A DNA stretch of 32,825 nucleotides, taken from an uncultured Comamonas sp. Lineage in GTDB: Bacteria > Pseudomonadota > Gammaproteobacteria > Burkholderiales > Burkholderiaceae_C. This document shows positions 1-10,078 of this stretch, piece by piece; position 1 is the stretch's first letter; every line of letters starts with the position of its first letter. The notes under the pieces were generated by a model. That model had not been told where the DNA came from, ran no database searches, and saw nothing but the letters and a program-made list of their open reading frames with translations. The position numbers and the translations under genes are program-made. The stretch lies in the NCBI GenBank assembly GCA_902175065.1, contig CABIIJ010000016.1, positions 1-32,825 on the forward strand, in the 5' to 3' direction.

Positions 1-2926
<2,926 letters not shown>

Positions 2927-4423
2927 TCAAGGGGCCAAGACGCGCCGGTACTGCATGGCCTCGGCCACATGGGCGCTGGCGATGGCCGTGCTGCCATCCA
3001 GATCGGCAATGGTTCGCGCCACGCGCAGGGCACGGTGCGTGGCGCGGGCCGACCAGCCCAGGCGCTCGGCAGCCTTGTGCAACAGGGTCTGCGCGGCAGG
3101 GTCCAGCGCCAGGGCATCCAGCTGGCCGCCGTGCAACTGCTGGTTGGGCGTGCCCTGGCGTTGCAGGGCGCAGTCGCGGGCCTGCACGACGCGCTGGCGG
3201 ATGGCGGCGCTGGCCTCGCCCGGCGGCGCCTGGAGCAGTTCCTGGGCGGGCAGGGCGGGGACATGCACGTGCAGGTCGATGCGGTCGAGCAGCGGGCCGC
3301 TCAACTTGCCCTGGTAGCGGGCGATTTGCTGCGGGGAACAACGGCAGGGCCGCTGAGTGCTGCCATGAAAACCGCAGGGGCAGGGATTCATCGCCGCCAG
3401 CAACTGGAAGCGGGCCGGGAACTGGCTGCTCAGGGCCGCGCGGGCGATGGTGATGTGGCCGTTTTCCAGCGGCTCGCGCAGGGCCTCCAGAGCGCTGCGG
3501 GCAAATTCCGGGAATTCGTCCAGAAACAGCACGCCGTGGTGCGCCAGCGAAATCGCGCCGGGCCGGGGCGGCGAACCGCCGCCGACCAGGGCCACGGCGC
3601 TGGCCGTGTGGTGCGGGGCGCTGGTCGGGCGCTGGCCCCAAACCAGGGGATCGAAGCGCCCGGCCAGGCTGGCCACGGCGGCGCTCTCCAGCGCCTCCTG
3701 CTCGGTCATGGCGGGCAGCAGGCCGGCAAAGCGCTGCGCCAGCATGGACTTGCCCGCTCCCGGCGGGCCGACCAGCAGCACGCCATGCCCGCCGGCAGCG
3801 GCAATCTCCAGCGCCCGTTTGGCCTGCACCTGGCCTTTGACGTCGGCCAGATCGGGGCCGGCGCGGTGCGCCGTGGGCGGCTGCGGCGGGATGGACTGCC
3901 AGCCGTCCCCGGCTGGCTGGCCCAGCAGGTGCGCGACCACATCCAGCAAATGCGCCGCGCCGAAAACCTGGGCCGTGGGGGCCAGGGCGGCCTCGCGGGC
4001 GCTGTCCAGCGGCAGCACCAGGCGGCTGTCGCCCGTGTGCAGGCTGCTCACCAGCCCGCCGCGCACCGGGCGCAGGGCGCCGGACAGCGACAGCTCCCCG
4101 GCAAACTCCCAGCCCTGCAATGCCTGCGCGGGAATCTGGCCGCTGGCCGCAAGGATGCCCAGGGCGATGGGCAGGTCGAAGCGGCCCGAATCCTTGGGCA
4201 AGTCCGCCGGGGCCAGATTCACGGTGATGCGCTTGTTGGTCGGAAACTCCAGCCCGCTGTTGCCGATGGCGCAGCGCACGCGCTCGCGGGCCTCTTTCAC
4301 CTCGACGTCGGCCAGGCCGACCAGGGTCAGGCTGGGCAGGCCGTTGGCCAGATGCACTTCCACCGTCACCGCCGGGGCTTGCAGGCCCAGCAGGGCGCGG
4401 CTTTGAACGCAGGCAAGGGTCAT
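2927..4423 (-). CDS. comM: YifB/ComM family Mg-chelatase-like AAA+ ATPase
   Basis: 498 aa, close to the family length of about 500. The N-terminal third is the Lon-protease-like S5 fold of the family (ANGLPSLTLVGLADVEVKEA, then NLAPADLPKDSGRFDLPIALGIL). The AAA+ core has Walker A GPPGAGKS at about residue 218 and Walker B LFLDEF at about residue 300. It also has the family's cysteine-rich NPCPCG segment with a second Cys pair, LDRIDLHV, and a C-terminal Mg-chelatase helical domain. ComM orthologues are hexameric helicases that promote branch migration during natural transformation. The protein has also been annotated as a competence or Mg-chelatase-related protein. The start ATG fits the conserved N-terminus. 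The stop codon abuts the stop of the fadH fusion on the opposite strand with no bases between. The gene is monocistronic here and divergent from glcE. Confidence 0.92.
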   Translation of the reverse strand: MTLACVQSRALLGLQAPAVTVEVHLANGLPSLTLVGLADVEVKEARERVRCAIGNSGLEFPTNKRITVNLAPADLPKDSGRFDLPIALGILAASGQIPAQALQGWEFAGELSLSGALRPVRGGLVSSLHTGDSRLVLPLDSAREAALAPTAQVFGAAHLLDVVAHLLGQPAGDGWQSIPPQPPTAHRAGPDLADVKGQVQAKRALEIAAAGGHGVLLVGPPGAGKSMLAQRFAGLLPAMTEQEALESAAVASLAGRFDPLVWGQRPTSAPHHTASAVALVGGGSPPRPGAISLAHHGVLFLDEFPEFARSALEALREPLENGHITIARAALSSQFPARFQLLAAMNPCPCGFHGSTQRPCRCSPQQIARYQGKLSGPLLDRIDLHVHVPALPAQELLQAPPGEASAAIRQRVVQARDCALQRQGTPNQQLHGGQLDALALDPAAQTLLHKAAERLGWSARATHRALRVARTIADLDGSTAIASAHVAEAMQYRRVLAP

Positions 4424-4588
4424 AAACGCCTTTGAAAACAGGACAAAACCGCCAATCTAGGCCGCGCCCCCCGGCCTGCCAAGGGGATTGGCCCGGATAA
4501 CGGGGGGCATGGCCGGGGGCCGCCCTTCATGGCAGGCATTCAAAAAATTCAAGCCGGTGCCCGGGGCCGGCGGCTACCATCCTTCGCC

Positions 4589-5689
4589 ATGGATACCGCT
4601 TTGCACCACATTCTGGAGCGCGTACGCGCCGCTGCTGCCGATGCCACCCCCTTGCGCCTGTGCGGCGGGGGCAGCAAGGATTTTCATGGCCTGGCCCCGC
4701 AGGGCACCCCACTGGAGTTGCGCCCGCTGCGCGGCATCCTCAGCTACGAGCCGACGGAGCTGGTCGTCACCGCCCGCGCCGGCACGCCGCTGCAGGAGCT
4801 GGAGGCCGCCCTGGCCGAAGCCGGGCAGGCCCTGGCCTTCGAACCGCCGCACTTTGCCCAGGGCGACAAACTGGCCACCGTCGGCGGCATGGTCGCGGCG
4901 GGCTGGTCTGGCCCGGCACGGGCCAGCGTGGGCGCAGTGCGGGATTTCGTGCTGGGCGTGGAAATCATCAACGGCCAGGGCCAGCTGCTGCGCTACGGCG
5001 GGCAGGTGATGAAGAACGTGGCCGGCTACGACGTCTCGCGCCTGATGGCGGGCAGCTGGGGCACGCTGGGCGTGATCACCGAAGTGAGTTTGAAGGTGCT
5101 GCCCCAGGCCCCGGCACAGGCCACCCTGGTTTTTGCCATGAGCGAAGCGCAGGCGCTGGACGCCCTGAACCGCTGGGGCGGCCTGCCCCTGCCGCTGAAC
5201 GCCAGTTGCTGGACGCAGGGCCAGTTGTGGCTGCGCCTGCGCGGTGCCCAGGCTGCCGTTCAGGCCGCGTGCCAGAAGCTGGGCGGCGAGCGCCTGCCCG
5301 ACGACCAGGCCGATGCCCTGTGGCACAGCCTGCGCGAACAGCAACACCCCTGGTTTGCCGCCCGCAGCGATGCCGATGCGCTCTGGCGCCTGTCGGTGCC
5401 ACAAACGGCGGCCCCCCTGCCACTGCCCGCCGGGGTGGCCGCACCGCTGATCGAATGGCACGGTGCCCAACGCTGGGTGCAGGCGCCCCGGGCCATGGCC
5501 AGGGCAATTACCGCAGCGGCCCAGGCCGCCGGGGGCAGTGCCACTATTTTCAGAGCTGCCAGCGCTGATGCAACAAGAGACTGGAGAATCTTTGACCCGA
5601 AAAGTGACAGTCTGAAAGCGGTACACGCTCAATTAAAAAGAGCATTCGACCCGCACGGCATCTTCAACCCCGGCCGCACCGGCCTTTGA
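4589..5689 (+). CDS. glcE: Glycolate oxidase FAD-binding subunit GlcE
   Basis: 366 aa from ATG 4589. An in-frame ATG at 4529 would add 20 residues not expected for the family, while the chosen start gives the usual short helix followed by LRLCGGGSKDF. The protein is a FAD_binding_4 (PCMH-type) flavoprotein: YEPTELVVTARAGTPLQELE, GDKLATVGGMVAAGWSGPARA, VRDFVLGVEIINGQG and VMKNVAGYDVSRLMAGSWGTLG are typical of GlcE, and the end HGIFNPGRTGL is the classic C-terminus. GlcE acts with GlcD and GlcF to oxidise glycolate to glyoxylate. glcF follows after 24 bp. No glcD lies upstream; yifB is divergent there. Near the 3' end a short AT-richer segment resembles a genomic repeat but keeps the frame open. 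Confidence 0.93.
   Translation: MDTALHHILERVRAAAADATPLRLCGGGSKDFHGLAPQGTPLELRPLRGILSYEPTELVVTARAGTPLQELEAALAEAGQALAFEPPHFAQGDKLATVGGMVAAGWSGPARASVGAVRDFVLGVEIINGQGQLLRYGGQVMKNVAGYDVSRLMAGSWGTLGVITEVSLKVLPQAPAQATLVFAMSEAQALDALNRWGGLPLPLNASCWTQGQLWLRLRGAQAAVQAACQKLGGERLPDDQADALWHSLREQQHPWFAARSDADALWRLSVPQTAAPLPLPAGVAAPLIEWHGAQRWVQAPRAMARAITAAAQAAGGSATIFRAASADATRDWRIFDPKSDSLKAVHAQLKRAFDPHGIFNPGRTGL
5543..5595 (+). repeat. Repeat-like AT-richer segment inside the 3' end of glcE
   Basis: The sequence changes abruptly from GC-rich codons to ACTATTTTCAGAGCTGC and then NNGCGCT. It shares the core AGCTGC-2 nt-GCGCT with the reverse complement of the segment in recB (31876-31919). Inside glcE it encodes residues of about SATIFRAASADATRDW in frame. 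GlcE proteins normally have a short GGHAT-type segment here, so part of it overlaps a genuine homologous position. It may be an old in-frame insertion or only a local composition change. Confidence 0.4.
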
Positions 5690-5713
5690 CATTCAGGAAA
5701 GGAAAGGCATCCC

Positions 5714-6970
5714 ATGCAAACCCATCTGGCCCCTGAATTTCAAGGCACCCCCGACGGCATCGAGGCCGAAGCCATCCTGCGCAAATGCGTGCACTGCGGC
5801 TTCTGCACCGCCACCTGCCCCACCTACCAGACCCTCGGCGACGAGCTGGACGGCCCGCGCGGGCGCATCTACCTCATCAAGCAGGTCATGGAAGGCAGCC
5901 AGCCCACCCGCGCCACGCAGCTGCACCTGGACCGCTGCCTGACCTGTTTGAACTGCGAATCCACCTGCCCCAGCGGCGTGCAGTATGGCCGCCTGATCGA
6001 CATTGGCCGCAAGGTGGTCGATGCCAAGGTGCAGCGCCCCCTGGGCGAGCGCCTGCAGCGCTGGGCGCTGAAAGAGGGCCTGAGTTCGCCCCTGTTCGCC
6101 CCGGCCATGAAGCTGGGCCAGGCCGTGCGCAGCCTGCTGCCCGAAAGCATCCGCGCCAAGGTACCCGCCAAGGCCGAACACGGCGCCTGGCCCACGCGCG
6201 AGCATGGGCGCAAGGTGCTGCTGCTGGCCGGCTGCGTGCAACCGGCCATGCTGCCCAACATCAACTACGCCACCGCCCGCGTGCTGGACGCCGTGGGCAT
6301 CCAGACCGTGGTCATCGACCAGGCCGTGTGCTGCGGCGCGGTGAAATTCCACCTGAACGACCAGGAAGGCGGCAAGGACCAGATGCGGGCCAACATCGAC
6401 GCCTGGTGGCCCGCCGTGGAAGCAGGCGAGGTCGAAGCCATTGTCAGCAACGCCAGTGGCTGCGGCGTGATGATCAAGGACTACGGCCACGCCCTGCGGC
6501 TGGACGCGCAGTACGCCGAAAAAGCCGCCCGCATCAGCGCCCTGGCCCGCGATCTGGCGCAACTGCTGCCGGACATGCTGCCGGAGCTGGTCAAGAAACT
6601 GGCGGGCAAGGCCGCCTTGCCCCAGGCCGCCATGGCCTACCACCCGCCCTGCACCCTGCAGCACGGGCAAAAGCTCAAGGGCGTGGTGGAAGGCCAGCTC
6701 ACCCAGCTGGGCTTCACGCTGAAAACCTCGCGCACCGAAGCCCACCTGTGCTGCGGCTCGGCGGGCACCTATTCCGTGTTGCAGGCCGACATCTCCAAGC
6801 AGCTGCGCAACCGCAAGCTCGGCGCCCTGGGCGAAGCCTTCACCGACGACAGCCCGCCGGCGGCCATCCTCTCGGCCAACATCGGCTGCATCACCCACCT
6901 GCAGGCGGGCACCAGCATCCCGGTGCGGCACTGGGTGGAGGTGCTGGACGAGGCCCTGCAGGGCACCTGA
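5714..6970 (+). CDS. glcF: Glycolate oxidase iron-sulfur subunit GlcF
   Basis: 418 aa, usual length for GlcF. Two CxxCxxCxxxCP ferredoxin motifs bind 4Fe-4S clusters (Cys25, 28, 31, 35 and Cys75, 78, 81, 85). Two CCG-type domains follow (LLAGCVQP...CCGAVKFH and AYHPPCTLQH...CCGSAGTYS), as in the heterodisulfide reductase-like and GlcF/LutA family. The subunit passes electrons from the flavin subunits to the membrane quinone pool. A good ribosome binding site (AGGAAAGG, 5699-5706) precedes the ATG, 24 bp after glcE, so the two are cotranscribed. Gene order and the DELDGPRGRIYLIK segment favour GlcF over a lactate utilisation protein. Confidence 0.94.
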   Translation: MQTHLAPEFQGTPDGIEAEAILRKCVHCGFCTATCPTYQTLGDELDGPRGRIYLIKQVMEGSQPTRATQLHLDRCLTCLNCESTCPSGVQYGRLIDIGRKVVDAKVQRPLGERLQRWALKEGLSSPLFAPAMKLGQAVRSLLPESIRAKVPAKAEHGAWPTREHGRKVLLLAGCVQPAMLPNINYATARVLDAVGIQTVVIDQAVCCGAVKFHLNDQEGGKDQMRANIDAWWPAVEAGEVEAIVSNASGCGVMIKDYGHALRLDAQYAEKAARISALARDLAQLLPDMLPELVKKLAGKAALPQAAMAYHPPCTLQHGQKLKGVVEGQLTQLGFTLKTSRTEAHLCCGSAGTYSVLQADISKQLRNRKLGALGEAFTDDSPPAAILSANIGCITHLQAGTSIPVRHWVEVLDEALQGT

Positions 6971-7030
6971 CCCGTTCGCGCCCTGGCACCCCCGCCGGGG
7001 CCGACAACCTTACTGGCGACGGCGTTTCAG

Positions 7031-7052
7031 CGTGCCGCCCGGGAGGGGCACG
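7031..7052 (+). other. GC-rich inverted repeat between glcF and the reductase gene
   Basis: CGTGCC at 7031-7036 is complementary to GGCACG at 7047-7052, giving a 6-bp stem with a 10-nt loop in the 141-bp gap after glcF. No T run follows, so it is a weak terminator or processing-stem candidate. The rest of the gap shows nothing recognisable except the ribosome binding site of the next gene. Confidence 0.25.
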
Positions 7053-7111
7053 GCAATATCGGGCAGGATGGCTGCGTTTCATTCACAACCAGGAAATGGT
7101 GAAGGAGACTT

Positions 7112-7831
7112 ATGACCACCCCCGTCCCATTGCTGCGCACCGTCCCTGTCGCCCGGGGCACCACCGCTTTCCATTTCGGCAAACCCGCAGGCTTCGACTT
7201 CAAGCCCGGCCAGGCCTGCGACCTGATCCTGCCGGGGCAGGCCGGCAACAACGGCGCCGACACCCGCCATGCCTTTTCCATCGTCAGCGCCCCGCACGAG
7301 GACGAACTGATCTTTGCCACCCGGATGCGCGACAGCACCTTCAAACGCGCCCTGGCCGGACTCCAGCCCGGCGCAACCCTGGAGCTGGACGGCCCCTTCG
7401 GTTCGCTGACGCTGCATAAAAAGGCCGAACGCGCCGCCGTCCTCATCGCCGGGGGCATCGGCATCACCCCCTTCATGAGCATGGTGCGCCACGCCGCGCA
7501 CAGCCAAAGCACCCGGCAACTGGTGCTGCTGTATTCCAACCGGCGGCCCGAGGATGCCGCCTTCCTGGCCGAACTGCAGGCGCTGGCCGCCGCCCATGCG
7601 CCGTTCCGGCTGATCGCCACCATGACCGACATGGCGCACGCCACCCAGCCCTGGGACGGGGCCACCGGCACGATCGACGGCGCCCTGCTGCAAAAAACCG
7701 CCAGCGGGCTGAACGCCCCGGTCTTCTACGTCTCCGGCCCGCCGTCCATGGTCGCCGCCCTGCGCGATACGCTGGAAGCAGCGGGCATCGACGAGGACGA
7801 CGTGCGCAGCGAAGCGTTTTACGGGTACTGA
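7112..7831 (+). CDS. FNR-type flavin/NAD(P)H oxidoreductase (ferredoxin reductase-like)
   Basis: 239 aa. The N-terminal FAD-binding barrel has the RxxS signature (RHAFSIVS, about residues 54-61) and GPFGSLTL. The NAD(P)-binding half has the glycine-rich loop GGIGITPFMSM, the GPPSMVAAL segment and a C-terminal aromatic ending, all typical of the ferredoxin-NAD(P)+ reductase superfamily. There is no transmembrane, globin or 2Fe-2S ferredoxin domain, so it is a stand-alone reductase whose electron partner must be encoded elsewhere. GAAGGAG lies 7 bases before the ATG. It follows glcEF on the same strand after 141 bp and may be partly coexpressed, but a role in glycolate oxidation is not established. 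Its stop is 20 bases from the stop of the convergent carrier gene. Specific substrate unknown. Confidence 0.85.
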   Translation: MTTPVPLLRTVPVARGTTAFHFGKPAGFDFKPGQACDLILPGQAGNNGADTRHAFSIVSAPHEDELIFATRMRDSTFKRALAGLQPGATLELDGPFGSLTLHKKAERAAVLIAGGIGITPFMSMVRHAAHSQSTRQLVLLYSNRRPEDAAFLAELQALAAAHAPFRLIATMTDMAHATQPWDGATGTIDGALLQKTASGLNAPVFYVSGPPSMVAALRDTLEAAGIDEDDVRSEAFYGY

Positions 7832-7834
7832 CCC

Positions 7835-7852
7835 ACCGGCCGGTCAACCGGT
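7835..7852. terminator. GC-rich hairpin between two convergent stops (possible bidirectional terminator)
   Basis: ACCGG at 7835-7839 pairs with CCGGT at 7848-7852. Two short palindromes overlap here, ACCGGCCGGT and ACCGGT. It fills the 20-bp gap between two convergent genes, a typical terminator position, but neither strand has a downstream T run. Confidence 0.35.
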
Positions 7853-9054
7853 CAGCCGGGTGGCGGGCGCAGCACCGACTCGAACCGCGCCGGGTCGAAG
7901 CGCAGCGCCAGCACCCCCACCAGCACGGCGATGGCCGCCTGCAGCCACCAGCCGAAGGCAAAACTGCCCTGCCACTGGTAGAGCTGGGCCATCGCCCAGG
8001 GCGCGGCGGCGGCCAGCAGGAACCCGCCGCTTTGCATCAGGGCACTGAGCGCCCCGGCCTGCAGGGGCTGGCGCAGGTGGTCCAGCGCCACCAGCATGAA
8101 AAACGTAAAGCACCCGCCCAGGCCAAAGCCCAGGATGGTCACGATCAGCACCGGCGCGGACAGCGGCACCAGCGCCAGCAAGACAAAACCCAGCACCTGC
8201 TGCGCCAGGGTGAAGGCCATCCAGGGCCGCCGGTCATGGCTGTGGCTGCGGGCTGCCAGCACCGGCAGCAGCAGGGCCATGGCCGCCTGCGCGACCGACA
8301 GCACGGCCACCAGCATCCCGCTGTAGGCCGCGCTCATCCCCAACTGCTGGTAGTACGGCGCCAGCCAGGCCACCATGCTGGCGTAGCCGCCGTTCATCAG
8401 CCCGAAGGTCAGCATCAGATACCAGGTGCGCGGGCGGCGCAGCAGCCAGGCGCTGCCGGACGGGCGGGCAGCGGCCTGCGGCGTCGCCATGCGCCCCAGT
8501 TGCCACCACGCCAGGGCCAGGGCGGCCAAGGCGGGCACGCCCCACAGCGCCAGCGTGCCGCGCCAGTCCATCCCCCACTGCAACGCCAGCGGCGACAGTT
8601 GCGCCCCCAGGGCGCCGCCGCCCATCATGGCGGCGGAATACACCCCCATCATCGGGGCGACGTGGCGGGGCGTGTGCAGTTTTATCAGCCCCGGCAGCAG
8701 CCCCTGCACCAAGGCCACCCCCGCGCCGCACAACGCAGCCGTGGCAACCAGCCAGCCGGGCAGCAGGCGCAGGGCGCAGCCCAGGGCAATCAGCAGCAGC
8801 GCCAACGCCAGCGCAGGCCGGGCGCCCAGGCCGCGCAGCACCGCCGGGGCGGCCCAGGTGCCGGCACCGATCAGGGCCATCGGCAGCAGCGTCAGCCAGG
8901 CGATGGCCTGCACATCCATGCCGGTGTGGGCCTGGATGGTCGGGGCCAGGGGGCCGATGGCCGTCAGAAAGGGGCGCAGGTTGAGGGTGACCAGCACCAC
9001 GGTGGCCAGCCACACCAGGGGAATGGACGCCCCGGCACGTCGGGATTCGGGCAT
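7852..9054 (-). CDS. MFS transporter, CynX/NimT (cyanate permease) family
   Basis: 400 aa, almost entirely hydrophobic with about 12 predicted membrane segments, the normal MFS layout. The N-terminus (LNLRPFLTAIGPLAPTIQ) and the segment GLLPGLIKLHTPRHVAPMMGVYSAAMMGGGALGA match the pattern of the cyanate/2-nitroimidazole carrier family. The same motif recurs in the second carrier of this window (LLPSLVKRDFPRHVAALTGAYALAMG). It is a secondary transporter in the cytoplasmic membrane, probably an exporter or anion carrier; the substrate cannot be read from sequence. It lies 127 bp downstream of the AraC-type regulator on the same strand, with a palindromic repeat between them. No clear Shine-Dalgarno sequence precedes the chosen ATG. 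Confidence 0.87.
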   Translation of the reverse strand: MPESRRAGASIPLVWLATVVLVTLNLRPFLTAIGPLAPTIQAHTGMDVQAIAWLTLLPMALIGAGTWAAPAVLRGLGARPALALALLLIALGCALRLLPGWLVATAALCGAGVALVQGLLPGLIKLHTPRHVAPMMGVYSAAMMGGGALGAQLSPLALQWGMDWRGTLALWGVPALAALALAWWQLGRMATPQAAARPSGSAWLLRRPRTWYLMLTFGLMNGGYASMVAWLAPYYQQLGMSAAYSGMLVAVLSVAQAAMALLLPVLAARSHSHDRRPWMAFTLAQQVLGFVLLALVPLSAPVLIVTILGFGLGGCFTFFMLVALDHLRQPLQAGALSALMQSGGFLLAAAAPWAMAQLYQWQGSFAFGWWLQAAIAVLVGVLALRFDPARFESVLRPPPG

Positions 9055-9089
9055 TGCAGGAACCAGGCAAAAGCTTCAATGCAATTAAC

Positions 9090-9171
9090 GATAGCAGCTA
9101 CCACTGGAGAATAAAGAAATTCAAGGTCATTGTTATATGAACTTCTTTTATACCAATCGACAGCAGCTATC
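9090..9171. repeat. AT-rich imperfect palindrome in the nimR-MFS gap
   Basis: The left arm 9090-9123 (GATAGCAGCT...) and the reverse complement of the right arm 9138-9171 (GATAGCTGCT...) agree at about 23 of 34 positions by eye. Agreement is best at the outer 10 bases and around AAAGAA.TTCA. The outer motif ATAGC.GCT recurs in the other repeat segments of this window. On the minus strand it contains a possible -10 box (TATAAC, 9132-9137) with a weak -35 (TCGATT, 9155-9160) that could serve the downstream carrier gene. Confidence 0.5.
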
Positions 9172-9181
9172 TTATTGAAAC

Positions 9182-9976
9182 CTACCGCAGCGCGGCGAAA
9201 TACTGCGTCGGCGAGTGGCCCAGGGCTTTCTTGAACATGGTGATGAAGGCGGTGACCGAGTCGTAGCCCAGGTTGCCCGCCACCTGCTGGACGGATGTCC
9301 CTGCCGCAAGCTGGCGCAGCGCGACGATCAGGTGCAGTTGCTGGCGCCAGCGCCCGAAGGTCAGCCCGGTTTCGCGCACCACCAGCCGCGCCAGCGTCCT
9401 ATCGCTCATGGCCAGCGCCTGCGCCCATTGGGCCAGCGTGCGGCGATTGGCCGGATCGGCCACCAGCACGGCGGCCATGCGGCGCAGCTTCGGGTGCTCG
9501 GAGATGGGCAGGTACAACCGCTCGACGCAAGCCCCTGCCAACTGCTCCAGCAGCACCGCCACCAGGCGGGCCGTCGGCCCTTGCAGCGGATACGCCGCCG
9601 GCTGCCCAGCCAGGTGCTGGATGAGTTCGCGCACCAGCGGGCTGATGGCCAGAGTGCAGCAGTCCCCGGGCATCTGCGCGGCATCGGGGGCAATGAACAA
9701 AAAGACGATCCGGGCATTGTCCGTCGCGCGGTTGCTGTGCGGCATGCCGCCGGGAATCCACACGGCATGGTGCGGCGGCACCATCCACATCGCCTTGGGC
9801 ACCGTGCAGGTGACCCCGCCGCTCAAGGCCAGCACCAGTTGCCCTTTGCGGTGCCGATGCACCGGCTGCTCCACACCGTTGTGCTCAACGTCCAGCCGCA
9901 AGGCAATGGCCGGGCGATCGAAGGCGTCCGGGTCAAAGTCGCTGACCAGGCGTGCAAGCGGGGTATGTCTTGTCAT
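9182..9976 (-). CDS. nimR: AraC-family transcriptional regulator, NimR-like
   Basis: 264 aa. The N-terminal half is a cupin-type sensor domain (HRHRKGQLVLALSGGVTC, VPPHHAVWIPGGMPHSNRA, FLFIAPDA). The C-terminal half (from about residue 165) is a double helix-turn-helix AraC domain (TLAQWAQALAMSDRTLARLVVRETGLTFGRWRQQ and VQQVAGNLGYDSVTAFITMFKKALG). The layout matches E. coli NimR (YeaM), the repressor divergent from the 2-nitroimidazole exporter nimT. Here a NimT-like carrier is also divergent, 102 bp away, which supports the name. The start is the only plausible ATG. A consensus-like promoter lies 7 bp upstream, so the mRNA would be leaderless or nearly so. Inducer unknown. Confidence 0.85.
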   Translation of the reverse strand: MTRHTPLARLVSDFDPDAFDRPAIALRLDVEHNGVEQPVHRHRKGQLVLALSGGVTCTVPKAMWMVPPHHAVWIPGGMPHSNRATDNARIVFLFIAPDAAQMPGDCCTLAISPLVRELIQHLAGQPAAYPLQGPTARLVAVLLEQLAGACVERLYLPISEHPKLRRMAAVLVADPANRRTLAQWAQALAMSDRTLARLVVRETGLTFGRWRQQLHLIVALRQLAAGTSVQQVAGNLGYDSVTAFITMFKKALGHSPTQYFAALR

Positions 9977-9983
9977 GATTCAG

Positions 9984-10012
9984 ATATTACTTGTCACTAT
10001 CTCTATATTCAA
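9984..10012 (-). promoter_or_regulatory. Sigma70-type promoter of nimR, giving a nearly leaderless mRNA
   Basis: On the minus strand TTGAAT (10007-10012) and TAATAT (9984-9989) are separated by exactly 17 bp. The -10 box ends 7 bases before the nimR ATG, which puts the expected start of transcription at or one base before the start codon. The region lies in the AT-rich gap shared with nimT and probably also contains the operator. Confidence 0.6.
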
Positions 10013-10078
10013 TCAACGCCTCCCTGCCTAAAGTCTGGGCTTTCGTCCCATGGAGCAAGAGCGGTTGTGAGTTCTTCG

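Noticed and set aside
4424-4588. Promoters in the yifB/glcE divergent gap
   Set aside because: Only poor hexamer pairs with wrong spacing were found (for example TTCAAG and TACCAT, 21 bp apart).
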